In this document: positions 6,656-13,941 of the stretch, in pieces
How positions within the stretch are numbered: the first letter of the stretch is position 1
Layout of the letters: each line of letters opens with the position of its first letter
Assembly: GCA_013372875.1 (NCBI GenBank)
Contig: JABXIW010000297.1
Location: 1-14,923 of the forward strand
Source of the DNA: Gammaproteobacteria bacterium
GTDB taxonomy: Bacteria > Pseudomonadota > Gammaproteobacteria > Enterobacterales > Kangiellaceae
DNA length: 14,923 nt
Reading direction: 5' to 3'
Notes under the pieces: generated by a model
Databases searched by the model: none
What the model saw: the letters and a program-made list of their open reading frames with translations, nothing else
What the model was told of the DNA's origin: nothing
Program-made: the position numbers and the translations under genes

Positions 6656-7741
6656 ATGCGCTCCACCAAAGCGATCATTGATCTCGCTGCACTAAAACAC
6701 AATTTCCAAACCATTAAATCGATTGCCAAAGACAGCAAGGTTATGGCGGTGGTCAAAGCCAATGCTTATGGCCATGGCTTGGTGAAAGTGGCTTCAGCCT
6801 TAACAGAAGCTGATATGTTTGCGGTGGCGACATTAGAAGAAGCCTTATTGCTGCGGGAAAAAGGCATTCAGCAAGACATTCTTTTGTTAGAGGGCTTTTT
6901 CGAATTAGAAGAATTGCCAATTATTCAAAAGCATCAATTGCAATTGGTGCTACACCATTCAAGTCAAATCGACATTTTAAAGCAATACCAACAAGTCCCC
7001 GTGAATGACGCCCCAATCAAAACTTGGATGAAGTGTGATTCAGGGATGTTTCGTCTGGGCTTTCCGTTAGAAATCATTAGCCAAGCTCATCAAGAGTTAA
7101 GTGGCTTATCGATTTTAGAGCAGCCGATCAAATTGATGTCGCACTTTTCCAGTGCCGATTCGGATCAAAATTTCTCCGAGGAACAGATTGAAAAATTCAC
7201 GCAAGCTACTCAAGGCTTAGCGGGACAAAGATCCATGGCGAATTCAGCTGGAATTTTGGCGCATCAGCAAGCCCATTGGGATTGGGTACGGCCAGGTTTG
7301 TTAATTTATGGCGCATCGCCGATGCCTTATTCAACGGGCAGCGACTATGATCTCAAGCCAGTGATGTCGCTCGAATCGCAACTCATGGCCATTAAACCCA
7401 TTAAGCCCGGCGAATCGGTGGGCTATGGACGTAATTGGTTTGCCGATGAAAATACTCAGATAGGGTTAGTGGCGATTGGTTATGGTGATGGTTATCCGCG
7501 TCATGCTAAAAACGGCACGCCTGTTTGGATTAATGGCCGCGAAGTGCCACTAGTTGGTCGCGTTTCGATGGATATGCTTGCAGTGGATTTAGGCGTTGAT
7601 GCTAAAGATCAAGTTGGCGATAGAGTAGTGCTTTGGGGTAAAGAATTACCGATGGAAAAAGTCGCACCTTTTGCTGATACCATTCCTTATACCTTGTGTT
7701 GCGGTGTCACGCGCAGAGTTAAATTTAAATATGTAAAATAA
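6656..7741 (+). CDS. alr: Alanine racemase
   Basis: The product has 361 residues, typical for this PLP enzyme that interconverts L- and D-alanine and supplies D-alanine for peptidoglycan. The PLP-lysine motif AVVKANAYGHG places Lys34 as the Schiff-base residue. The opposing catalytic tyrosine is Tyr257 in ESVGYGRNW. Other family blocks are MKCDSGMFRLGF (125-136), SMANSAG (193-199), RPGLLIYGASP (212-222), GYGDGYPRHAKNG (275-287) and VSMDMLAVDL (303-312). The ATG at 6656 follows an AGGA site that overlaps the dnaB stop. The dnaB-alr pairing is common in gammaproteobacteria. Whether this is the biosynthetic (Alr) or catabolic (DadX) type cannot be told by sequence, but no dadA is nearby and the dnaB context favours Alr. 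Confidence 0.95.
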   Translation: MRSTKAIIDLAALKHNFQTIKSIAKDSKVMAVVKANAYGHGLVKVASALTEADMFAVATLEEALLLREKGIQQDILLLEGFFELEELPIIQKHQLQLVLHHSSQIDILKQYQQVPVNDAPIKTWMKCDSGMFRLGFPLEIISQAHQELSGLSILEQPIKLMSHFSSADSDQNFSEEQIEKFTQATQGLAGQRSMANSAGILAHQQAHWDWVRPGLLIYGASPMPYSTGSDYDLKPVMSLESQLMAIKPIKPGESVGYGRNWFADENTQIGLVAIGYGDGYPRHAKNGTPVWINGREVPLVGRVSMDMLAVDLGVDAKDQVGDRVVLWGKELPMEKVAPFADTIPYTLCCGVTRRVKFKYVK

Positions 7742-7746
7742 AAATT

Positions 7747-7753
7747 AAAGGAG
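7747..7753 (+). promoter_or_regulatory. Ribosome-binding site deciding the start at 7760
   Basis: AAAGGAG ends directly against an ATG at 7754, too close to be used. The next in-frame ATG at 7760 is 6 nt away, which is optimal. Confidence 0.75.
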
Positions 7754-7759
7754 ATGTTG

Positions 7760-8485
7760 ATGTCAGAGGAAAAGTGGCTAGATAAGTTTGACCTGTCAGA
7801 AGAAGAAAAAAAATCATTAAAGGAACAGCTGAAAGCAGACCCAAGTATACGGCCTAAGCTGATAATGTCGTTAACAAGAAAATTAAAACAAGATGACGAT
7901 AAAAAAGAGGCTCTTCGCAGGAAGAAGGTTTTTAGAAATACACTAATCATCTTGTCGTTAATTTTCATACTGTTCTATTTGTTTCTATTAATGATGAAAT
8001 ATCAGCAAAATGTCATAGAGCAGCCTAAATTAATAAAAACAATATTATTGTATGGAGTGTTGCCAGTGTCAGCTTTTATAGGTCTTCTTGTGGGCATACG
8101 GGCTTGGAAAAACGGCAATGGTTCTTTAATTGTTAATGTTTTTGGTTGCATTTTATTAAGCGTGGCTTTTCTTATGGGTATTCCAATGTTTGCAATGAAT
8201 AATCTAGCAAGGGCAATTGCTGACGACTCTTGGGAAGCAAATACCAGGATTATCGAATCAAGAGTTTATGAGAAAAGGATATTAAGTCGGAAATCTCGCT
8301 CTTGTAAAAGGGAAATAACGGTAAGTGGAGTTCGGAACGGCTTTAATAATGGCACCGAAACAGGTTTGTGTTTGGATTTGTTATCCTATCCTAATGATTT
8401 AGAGTTGTATGATGAAGTGAAACTTGTTGGCCGTAAATCTAGTTTAGGGGTGGTGATTGATAAAATAGAGAAGTTGGATGACTAA
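7760..8485 (+). CDS. Three-helix membrane protein, unknown function
   Basis: The product has 241 residues. A highly charged, helical N-terminal section (1-60: LSEEEKKSLKEQL, then KLKQDDDKKEALRRKK) precedes three hydrophobic helices at about 61-79, 91-114 and 122-147. A soluble C-terminal region follows (148-241) with two cysteines, Cys182 (RSCKRE) and Cys204 (GLCLDL), and an acidic end EKLDD. I do not recognise the family. The positive residues before helix 1 suggest a cytoplasmic N-terminus; with three helices the C-terminal domain would then be periplasmic, where the cysteines could pair. It starts 18 nt after alr and overlaps yjbQ by 8 nt, so it is probably co-translated with yjbQ. Codon use looks more AT-rich than in alr and dnaB, possibly because it evolves faster. 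Confidence 0.75.
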   Translation: MSEEKWLDKFDLSEEEKKSLKEQLKADPSIRPKLIMSLTRKLKQDDDKKEALRRKKVFRNTLIILSLIFILFYLFLLMMKYQQNVIEQPKLIKTILLYGVLPVSAFIGLLVGIRAWKNGNGSLIVNVFGCILLSVAFLMGIPMFAMNNLARAIADDSWEANTRIIESRVYEKRILSRKSRSCKREITVSGVRNGFNNGTETGLCLDLLSYPNDLELYDEVKLVGRKSSLGVVIDKIEKLDD

Positions 8486-8891
8486 ACATCATAAAATATC
8501 CATCAGTACTCATGGCCAAGGACTGTATGAGTTTACGCAAAAAGTAAGTGAGCTAGTGGCGCAGTCGTCAGTGAAAAATGGCTTGTGTAATCTTTTTATT
8601 CAGCATACTTCTTGCAGCCTAATTATTCAGGAAAATGCCGATCCGAGTGCCAAGCGTGATTTAGAAGCATGGATGAATCGGCAAGTACCTGAAAGTGATC
8701 CGCTCTATACTCATACTTTTGAGGGCAGCGATGATATGCCGGCGCATATCAAATCGATTTTGACTGCAACCAATTTGACCCTTCCAATTATTGATGGTCG
8801 CTTGGCTTTAGGTACTTGGCAAGGCATTTATCTTTGGGAGCACAGGCACGCGAGCCATACCCGAAAAGTGATAGTCAGCATAAGTGATTAA
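8478..8891 (+). CDS. yjbQ: YjbQ / UPF0047 family protein
   Basis: The product has 137 residues, matching the usual length of this compact family. Recognisable blocks are LCNLFIQHTSCSLIIQENAD (57-76), then DLEAWMNRQVP, HTFEGSDDMPAHIKSIL (94-110) and GRLALGTWQGIYLWEHR (122-138 by pattern, near the C-terminus). Family members are often annotated as secondary thiamine-phosphate synthases because some complement a thiE defect in E. coli; the physiological role is unsettled. The conserved His, Cys and Glu residues of the putative active site are present. The start overlaps the previous stop by 8 nt (ATGACTAA), suggesting coupled translation, and the next gene begins 3 nt after the stop. Confidence 0.9.
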   Translation: MTKHHKISISTHGQGLYEFTQKVSELVAQSSVKNGLCNLFIQHTSCSLIIQENADPSAKRDLEAWMNRQVPESDPLYTHTFEGSDDMPAHIKSILTATNLTLPIIDGRLALGTWQGIYLWEHRHASHTRKVIVSISD

Positions 8892-8894
8892 TTA

Positions 8895-9587
8895 ATGAAA
8901 CCGATCCTATTTTTTAGAAAACTGCACAAATGGCTTGGCCTGATTATTGGCTTGCAAATTCTGCTGTGGGTTGCAGGCGGCGTTGTGATGAGCTTTTTCG
9001 ACATTGATGAGGTGCGAGGTGAGCATAATAAAGCTAAGCAAAAGCCTTTATTTATTGAGCAAGCAGTGGCTTTTTCCAGCAGTCAGCTGATCAACTCATT
9101 GGATTACTCAGCTGAATCAATAATATTAAAGCAGTGGCAAGATCGCTTGGTTTGGAGCGTTCAGTCTAAAGATCAGACTCAAATCTTTGATGCTAATACT
9201 GGCGAGCTGTTATCACCTTTTAGTCAAGAAGCTACGCAAATGGTTGCCAAGCAAGACTTCGTTGGCGATGGCGAATTAATCCAAAGTCAATTAATTACAG
9301 AGCCTTTGTCGGAAGTTCGTGGGCGCAAATTACCTTTGTGGCAACATCAATTCAATGACTCTGACAATACGCGGATTTATGTGTCGCAAGAAACTGGCGA
9401 AGTGGTCGCAAGGCGTAATGATACTTGGCGTTTGTTCGATTTTTTCTGGATGCTGCACATTATGGATTACAAGGATCGAGATAACTTTAATCATCCTTTG
9501 TTGATTATTGCAGCCTTATTGGCGCTTTTGATGAGCCTCAGCGGCATCTATATGGTGTTAAAACTGGTGTTGTTTAAACCCAAATGA
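8895..9587 (+). CDS. PepSY-domain membrane protein
   Basis: The product has 230 residues. The N-terminus FFRKLHKWLGLIIGLQ followed by a helix to about 34 is the hallmark of PepSY-associated membrane proteins. A second helix lies at about 202-225 (LLIIAALLALLMSLSGIYMV), preceded by the typical FFWMLHIMDYKDR segment. The roughly 165-residue middle part is predicted to be periplasmic and contains two PepSY-like strand-turn units, IFDANTGELL (about 97-106) and IYVSQETGEVVARR (161-174). Related proteins occur in iron uptake and reductase systems, but this one has no such neighbours and its role is unknown. It lies 3 nt after yjbQ, and its stop overlaps an ATG as ATGA. The family call is firm; the function is not. 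Confidence 0.88.
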   Translation: MKPILFFRKLHKWLGLIIGLQILLWVAGGVVMSFFDIDEVRGEHNKAKQKPLFIEQAVAFSSSQLINSLDYSAESIILKQWQDRLVWSVQSKDQTQIFDANTGELLSPFSQEATQMVAKQDFVGDGELIQSQLITEPLSEVRGRKLPLWQHQFNDSDNTRIYVSQETGEVVARRNDTWRLFDFFWMLHIMDYKDRDNFNHPLLIIAALLALLMSLSGIYMVLKLVLFKPK

Positions 9588-9597
9588 GCAAGCAATC

Positions 9598-9702
9598 ATG
9601 GCTAAAAAACTCTCCAATGGGCAAAAGGCTATCTGGATCACACTAGCTATTATTGGCCTCTATTGGCTTGCTAAGTTATTGATATTTAAGTTTTTAATCT
9701 AA
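9598..9702 (+). CDS. Small single-helix membrane protein (34 residues)
   Basis: A short ORF begins with MAKKLSNGQKAIW and then becomes a continuous hydrophobic helix (about 12-34) containing LAIIGLYWLAKLL and ending IFKFLI, followed by TAA. The amphipathic basic start and single membrane helix look protein-like rather than random. It starts 10 nt after the PepSY gene. A competing 20-codon ORF at 9584-9646 overlaps the PepSY stop as ATGA, but it has no recognisable character. The ribosome-binding site is weak, so translation may depend on coupling. I infer a small partner of the PepSY protein; no homologue is known to me. Confidence 0.5.
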   Translation: MAKKLSNGQKAIWITLAIIGLYWLAKLLIFKFLI

Positions 9703-9761
9703 ACTTCATCAATCGTTCAGCTAATCAGACATAAAATATTACACATCTTGTGATTTACTGG

Positions 9762-9790
9762 CTTGCGGGCTAGGGCAAAGCCCCCATATA
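9762..9790 (+). promoter_or_regulatory. Sigma32 (heat-shock) type promoter of htpX
   Basis: CTTGCGG (9762-9768) and CCCCATATA (9782-9790) are separated by 13 nt. This fits the RpoH consensus CTTGAAA-N(11-16)-CCCCATnTA, with a perfect -10 block. The expected start is near 9797, about 36 nt before the htpX ATG. htpX is a known heat-shock gene in E. coli, which supports the call. Confidence 0.75.
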
Positions 9791-9832
9791 GTAGTCATAT
9801 CAACGAATACTTAACTTTAGCGTGGAGAAACA

Positions 9833-10735
9833 ATGTTACGCATAGGTTTATTTTTACTGACCAACTTTTTAGTGTTAATCCTTGCCGGCTTCATTATGAA
9901 TGCCTTGGGCTTAGAGCAAATCTTGGCGCAAAACGGCTCGGATCTTAATCTCACCAGCTTATTAGTTTTCTGTGGCCTTTTTGGCATGATTGGTTCCTTT
10001 ATTTCACTATTTATGTCGAAATGGATGGCCAAGCGCAGCATGGGCGTGCAGATAATTGATCCTAACAATCCGCGCTCTGAGCGCGAGCAATGGTTACTGG
10101 ATACAGTGGCAAGTTTGTCGCACGATGCCAAAATTGGTATGCCTGAGCTAGGTATCTTCCCATCGCCGCAATCCAATGCTTTTGCTACTGGCTGGAACAA
10201 AAACAAGTCATTGGTAGCCGTCAGCGAAGGCTTGATGCAACGCATGGATCGTAACGAAGTACGCGCGGTTTTAGCGCATGAGATTGGTCATGTTGCGAAT
10301 GGCGATATGGTCACTTTGGCACTTATCCAAGGTATTGTGAATACCTTTGTGATGTTCTTTGCGCGCGTGGTGGGGCATTTTGTTGATAAAGCCATTCTTA
10401 AAAACGAGCGTGGCTACGGTATTGGTTACTATGTATCGGTGATGGTGGCGCAAGTGGTCTTCTCGATTCTAGCGAGTATTGTGGTGATGTGGTTCTCGCG
10501 TAAAAGAGAATACCGAGCTGATGAAGCGGGTGCGCAATTGGCGGGCACTGGCGCTATGATTTCTGCGTTGGAAAAACTGAAAGCCGAATACGATATGCCA
10601 TCGGATATGGGCGAGACTTTTACCGCTTTCGGCTTGAAAAACGGCAAAACAGGCTCATTCCAAGAAAAGTTTGGTCACCTGTTTATGTCGCATCCACCAT
10701 TGGATGAGCGTATCAACGCGCTTAGAAATTTTTAA
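9833..10735 (+). CDS. htpX: Membrane zinc metalloprotease HtpX
   Basis: The product has 300 residues, close to the E. coli protein length. HtpX (family M48) cuts misfolded membrane proteins in the inner membrane, working beside FtsH. Two N-terminal helices lie at about 4-24 and 42-62. The zinc motif HEIGH at 149-153 (His149, Glu150, His153) continues as [14 protein letters not shown], followed by two further helices (about 165-185 and 200-220). The third zinc ligand is probably Glu226 in [10 protein letters not shown]. The C-terminus shows the family motif [11 protein letters not shown] at 284-294. A GGAG site lies 5 nt before the ATG. It is monocistronic: its own heat-shock promoter lies upstream and a strong terminator downstream. 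Confidence 0.96.
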   Translation: MLRIGLFLLTNFLVLILAGFIMNALGLEQILAQNGSDLNLTSLLVFCGLFGMIGSFISLFMSKWMAKRSMGVQIIDPNNPRSEREQWLLDTVASLSHDAKIGMPELGIFPSPQSNAFATGWNKNKSLVAVSEGLMQRMDRNEVRAVLAHEIGHVANGDMVTLALIQGIVNTFVMFFARVVGHFVDKAILKNERGYGIGYYVSVMVAQVVFSILASIVVMWFSRKREYRADEAGAQLAGTGAMISALEKLKAEYDMPSDMGETFTAFGLKNGKTGSFQEKFGHLFMSHPPLDERINALRNF

Positions 10736-10758
10736 GATTAGACTTGGTGAAATCTTAC

Positions 10759-10784
10759 AAAGCGGGCTTAGCCCGCTTTTTTTT
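10759..10784 (+). terminator. Rho-independent terminator of htpX
   Basis: The stem AAAGCGGGC/GCCCGCTTT (10759-10767 and 10771-10779) closes a 3-nt TTA loop and continues into eight T (10777-10784). It lies 23 nt after the htpX stop. Confidence 0.93.
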
Positions 10785-10834
10785 GCTCAAGACTTAGGTA
10801 AAATAATAAAAAACTGGATAATCTTTTAAATTTC

Positions 10835-11770
10835 ATGAGATTGCTGTTCATATCACTGTTACTGGGTTGCTCAATTTCTGTTATTTCAGCGGAAGAGCCA
10901 AGCTATTTATGGCAAAAAGATCTAAAAATCAGTAAAAATGAAGCGGGGCAATTGCAGTACTTCGATAAAAATCAAAAGGCATTAAATGGCTTTTATCAAA
11001 TCCAGTTAGAAAACGGTTATATCCAAGCCACTTTTCAGAACGGTTTTTTTGAAGGCAGCTTTAAGCAGGTTGAGAATAATCGATTGAAGTTTCTGATTGA
11101 TTACTGCGCGTCTAAACCTTGTGGTGTTTACCAAAGTTATTTTGAAGACGGAAAAATTGCTAAACACAAAAATTACAATAAATGGGGCCAATTAGATGGC
11201 AACTTTAAAGTTTACAGCCCAAACGATGGCCGTCTACTTCGTAAAACCCATTATGAAAAAGGCATAAAGTCTGGAGTCGAAGTGGTCTATTTTGACGCTG
11301 GTCTTGAGTCTGTTAAAAGTCGCACTAATTATGCCCAGGGCAAAAAGCAAGGCGAAGAAACCTTGTATTTCCAGCAAGGCGGCTTAGAAGTAAAGCAGTT
11401 TTATGTCAATGATCAGCTAGCGGGCAAACACATTAAGTATGATGAAGAAGGCGAAAAGTTATTCGAGGCCAATTATAAAGATGGTCAATATCATGGCTCT
11501 GCTAAAATGTTTTTAAATGGTAAATTATGGATTCTGAAGCATTACCAACAAGGTAAGTTGCATGGTAAATGGATCGAATACGATTTAGAACAAAAGGGAA
11601 TAACCAAACAAGTAAAGTATTTTGCGTATGATAAAGAGATTGAGCAAAAAGGTTGGACTGAGTTAGAAGTTAGAGCTACATCAATAGAAAAGTCACAGGA
11701 TAAACAGCAACAAAAAGAAAACTCAGAAAAAGAGCGCTCCCAGCAAGCGACCTTGGAAAAAAAACAATAA
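10835..11770 (+). CDS. Exported MORN-like repeat protein
   Basis: The product has 311 residues. An N-terminal signal peptide (RLLFISLLLGCSISVISA) probably ends after ISA at 19; an LLGC at 9-12 resembles a lipobox but is followed by further hydrophobic residues, so lipidation is less likely. From about 98 to 265 the sequence consists of roughly six repeats of about 22 residues of the MORN-variant type seen in YwqK-like proteins: a Tyr/Phe-rich strand, a turn, then G+xxG, as in YAQGKKQGEETLYF, YKDGQYHGSAKMF and YQQGKLHGKWIEY. A pair Cys91/Cys96 may form a disulfide. The last 30 residues are very Lys/Gln/Glu-rich and probably helical. Such proteins are sometimes labelled antitoxins, for which there is no support here. 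The ribosome-binding site is poor. It lies between the htpX terminator and dusA, 9 nt upstream of dusA. Confidence 0.8.
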   Translation: MRLLFISLLLGCSISVISAEEPSYLWQKDLKISKNEAGQLQYFDKNQKALNGFYQIQLENGYIQATFQNGFFEGSFKQVENNRLKFLIDYCASKPCGVYQSYFEDGKIAKHKNYNKWGQLDGNFKVYSPNDGRLLRKTHYEKGIKSGVEVVYFDAGLESVKSRTNYAQGKKQGEETLYFQQGGLEVKQFYVNDQLAGKHIKYDEEGEKLFEANYKDGQYHGSAKMFLNGKLWILKHYQQGKLHGKWIEYDLEQKGITKQVKYFAYDKEIEQKGWTELEVRATSIEKSQDKQQQKENSEKERSQQATLEKKQ

Positions 11771-11772
11771 GG
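11769..11772 (+). promoter_or_regulatory. Ribosome-binding site deciding the TTG start of dusA
   Basis: AAGG lies 7 nt before TTG at 11780 and overlaps the stop of the preceding gene. There is no in-frame ATG before the conserved APMLDWTDRH block. Confidence 0.6.
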
Positions 11773-11779
11773 CACTTCA

Positions 11780-12757
11780 TTGAATTCATATAAAAAACTG
11801 GATCGCAAAATTTGTATTGCGCCGATGCTCGATTGGACCGATCGTCATCAAAGGCGTTTTATGCGATCTATAACCAAACACGCAGTACTTTACACTGAAA
11901 TGATCACCACGGGCGCCATTTTGCATGGCGATCAAGCTGGTCACTTGAAATTTAATAATGAAGAACACCCGGTTGCAATTCAGTTGGGTGGAAGTGATCC
12001 TAAAGATCTGGCTGAGTGCGCCAAAATTTGCGAAGACTACGGTTATGATGAAATCAATTTAAACGTTGGTTGCCCAAGCGATAGAGTGCAAAACGGCCGT
12101 TTTGGCGCCTGTTTAATGGCCGAGCCGGAGTTAGTAGCTGAGTGTATGGCAGCGATGGGCAATGTGGTTGATATTCCAGTAACGGTAAAAAGTCGTATTG
12201 GTATTGATGACTTGGATTCTTATGAGCTGCTGCATAAGTTTATTGATACCATTCAAGCTGCTGGCGTAGACACCTTTATTATTCATGCCCGAAAGGCTTG
12301 GCTTTCAGGGTTAAGCCCGAAGCAAAATCGTGAAATTCCGCCTCTAAGATATGATGTCGCCTATCAAGTTAAAAAAGATTTTCCGCAACTAGAAATTATT
12401 CTCAATGGTGGTGTGACTAGTCTCGACCAAGCAGAAGAGCATATGCAGTATCTTGATGGCGTGATGATCGGCCGCGAAGCCTACCATAATCCTTATCATT
12501 TAATTGATGCTGATCAACGCTTTTATGGTGGTTTAGAGCCTACTCCATCGCGAATCGAAGTTGCTCACGAATTTATGGACTACGTACAAAGCCAGCTGGA
12601 CCAAGATGTTTATTTAGGCCACATGACCCGCCATATTTTAGGTCTATTCCATGCCCAACCCAAAGGCAAACTGTGGCGTCGTCATTTAAGCGAGAACGCC
12701 TATAAAAAAGGCGCAGGAATAGAAGTTATAAAAAAAGCATTGGAGCTGTTTGAATGA
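11780..12757 (+). CDS. dusA: tRNA-dihydrouridine synthase A
   Basis: The product has 325 residues, the usual DusA length. It is an FMN enzyme that reduces specific uridines (U20/U20a in E. coli) in the tRNA D-loop. The TIM-barrel signature motifs are present: IAPMLDWTDRHQRRF (13-27), VAIQLGGSDP (65-74) and EINLNVGCPSDRVQNGRFG (91-109), with the proton-donor cysteine at Cys98. VKSRIGID, IHARKAWLSGLSPKQNREIPP, LNGGVTS and GVMIGREAYHNPY follow. The HARKAWLxGLSPKxNR and RFGACLM blocks are specific to the A subfamily rather than DusB or DusC. The start is TTG at 11780, supported by AAGG at 7-nt spacing and by lack of an upstream ATG. The stop overlaps the next ATG as ATGA. Confidence 0.95.
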   Translation: MNSYKKLDRKICIAPMLDWTDRHQRRFMRSITKHAVLYTEMITTGAILHGDQAGHLKFNNEEHPVAIQLGGSDPKDLAECAKICEDYGYDEINLNVGCPSDRVQNGRFGACLMAEPELVAECMAAMGNVVDIPVTVKSRIGIDDLDSYELLHKFIDTIQAAGVDTFIIHARKAWLSGLSPKQNREIPPLRYDVAYQVKKDFPQLEIILNGGVTSLDQAEEHMQYLDGVMIGREAYHNPYHLIDADQRFYGGLEPTPSRIEVAHEFMDYVQSQLDQDVYLGHMTRHILGLFHAQPKGKLWRRHLSENAYKKGAGIEVIKKALELFE

Positions 12758-13755
12758 AGAAAGTTATAGGGATACTGATCGCTGGGTTTGCGATATTTAT
12801 TGTTACTTTTTTGTTATTGAATAAGTCTGTCATGGATAGTCAGTTACCTGAACAATCAGCTCAAATTGAGCCATTAAAAGCAAAAAACAAAGAAAAAACA
12901 CAAGAGGCGGAGATTATTGAGACGCAGTCTGAAGCTGATGCTGAGAATGTAGATAAAAATGATACTTCTTCAAAAGAAGAAGTTATTAAAGACTCATGCA
13001 ATGACTTTAGGAATAAGCACCCTCAGCAAGAAGCAGCCTTTAATGCCATTATGGCTGAGATATTTATGAGTGACGAAGACGCAAGTGATACTAGTGTTTT
13101 CACCAATATGGATTGGGTTAGTTTAAATGCGTTGGCTAATGGTGGTGATAAAGATGCTCTGTTCTTTTTAGGTGATGGCATGGCGGTAAAAGCAATATAT
13201 GGAAAGGATTTCTATGGCCCGAAAGAAGTAAGAAACTCACCTAGTTCTGAAGAAATAAAGAATCATAAAGTTCAACAGGAAGAACTTACAAAAGGTTTCG
13301 ATTTATTATTTAAAGCAGGAGTTCGTGGAAAACTAGGAGCTTTTTTGAGTTTGCAAATGAATAGTGACTTAGTTACAAGGCAATTGATCAGAACTGAACC
13401 AAGCTCAGAGTCAGAAATAAAGCACTCAATGGCTAACTTGATTGCTTATAATCGACTCTTGAGTTTTATACACACTAAGGATGAGCCTTTTCGATTAATG
13501 TTTGCAAAAGACGCGAAAGATTATTACAGCGAGTCAATAGAAAAGCATTATGGAAATTGGAAGCCTGAATTGAGTTCTGAGCAAAAAGCTATAGAGCTGA
13601 AAGATCTTCATAAGTTAGCTGACCAAAAGTATCAATCACTTGAGCAAAAATGGATACAGCAACGCGAATTCTATGGCTTTGAAACACACCCTAAGTTACT
13701 AGATCCCAAGTTAGAGGCTTATTTAATGCAGGTTTCTGAGCTGTGCTGGAGCTAA
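12754..13755 (+). CDS. Membrane-anchored periplasmic protein, unknown function
   Basis: The product has 333 residues. The basic start MKK and a single hydrophobic stretch (about 4-22) anchor or export it. A low-complexity Lys/Glu/Gln/Asp linker follows (about 34-80), then a mostly helical domain from about 82 (KDSCNDFRNKHPQQEAAFN) to the end. A cysteine near each end of that domain (Cys82, in KDSC, and the third-last residue, in LCWS) could form a disulfide. Two stretches, LANGGDKDALFFLGDGMAV and GFDLLFKAGVRGKLGAFLSL, faintly recall Sel1/TPR-like helix pairs, but I would not assign that family. The start is fixed by the ATGA overlap with dusA, implying coupled translation. Base composition looks more AT-rich than dusA. 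I do not recognise the protein; the link to dusA may be transcriptional only. Confidence 0.72.
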   Translation: MKKVIGILIAGFAIFIVTFLLLNKSVMDSQLPEQSAQIEPLKAKNKEKTQEAEIIETQSEADAENVDKNDTSSKEEVIKDSCNDFRNKHPQQEAAFNAIMAEIFMSDEDASDTSVFTNMDWVSLNALANGGDKDALFFLGDGMAVKAIYGKDFYGPKEVRNSPSSEEIKNHKVQQEELTKGFDLLFKAGVRGKLGAFLSLQMNSDLVTRQLIRTEPSSESEIKHSMANLIAYNRLLSFIHTKDEPFRLMFAKDAKDYYSESIEKHYGNWKPELSSEQKAIELKDLHKLADQKYQSLEQKWIQQREFYGFETHPKLLDPKLEAYLMQVSELCWS

Positions 13756-13872
13756 ATTGTTACAAATAGTGAACAACTGAGTCGTTCTAACTTGCTGATA
13801 TATAAGGAAATATGTCTGTTGCTCTACTCTAGGGTACTCTAAATATAAACACATCCCTTAATGAGCGATTTT

Positions 13873-13889
13873 TGTCATTTGCTATGACA
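13873..13889. repeat. 6-bp inverted repeat, possible operator
   Basis: TGTCAT (13873-13878) and ATGACA (13884-13889) pair perfectly around TTGCT. It covers the possible -35 element of the following gene. There is no T-run after it, so an operator is more likely than a terminator. Confidence 0.4.
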
Positions 13890-13907
13890 TAGAGCAAGTC
13901 ATACAAT
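13879..13907 (+). promoter_or_regulatory. Possible sigma70 promoter of the SRPBCC gene
   Basis: TTGCTA (13879-13884, 4 of 6) is separated by 17 nt from TACAAT (13902-13907, 5 of 6). The transcript would start near 13914, about 28 nt before the ATG. Confidence 0.45.
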
Positions 13908-13916
13908 AAGTTATTG

Positions 13917-13931
13917 AAAGTTAACAACTTT
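13917..13931. repeat. 15-bp inverted repeat just before a ribosome-binding site
   Basis: AAAGTT and AACTTT flank AAC. The repeat lies between the predicted transcription start and the AGGGGG site at 13932-13937, so it could act as an operator or as a small 5'-leader hairpin. Confidence 0.35.
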
Positions 13932-13941
13932 AGGGGGTTGT

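Noticed and set aside
9773..9783. GGGC-AAA-GCCC hairpin before htpX as a terminator
   Set aside because: It has only four pairs, no T-run, and overlaps the sigma32 -10 element.
9817..10245. 142-codon open frame on the minus strand
   Set aside because: It is antisense to htpX, which has full family motifs; the frame has no recognisable domain and no ribosome-binding site.
10862..10870. LLGC in the MORN-like protein as a lipobox
   Set aside because: Only 11 residues precede the cysteine, and the hydrophobic stretch continues after it to a good signal peptidase I site at ISA.
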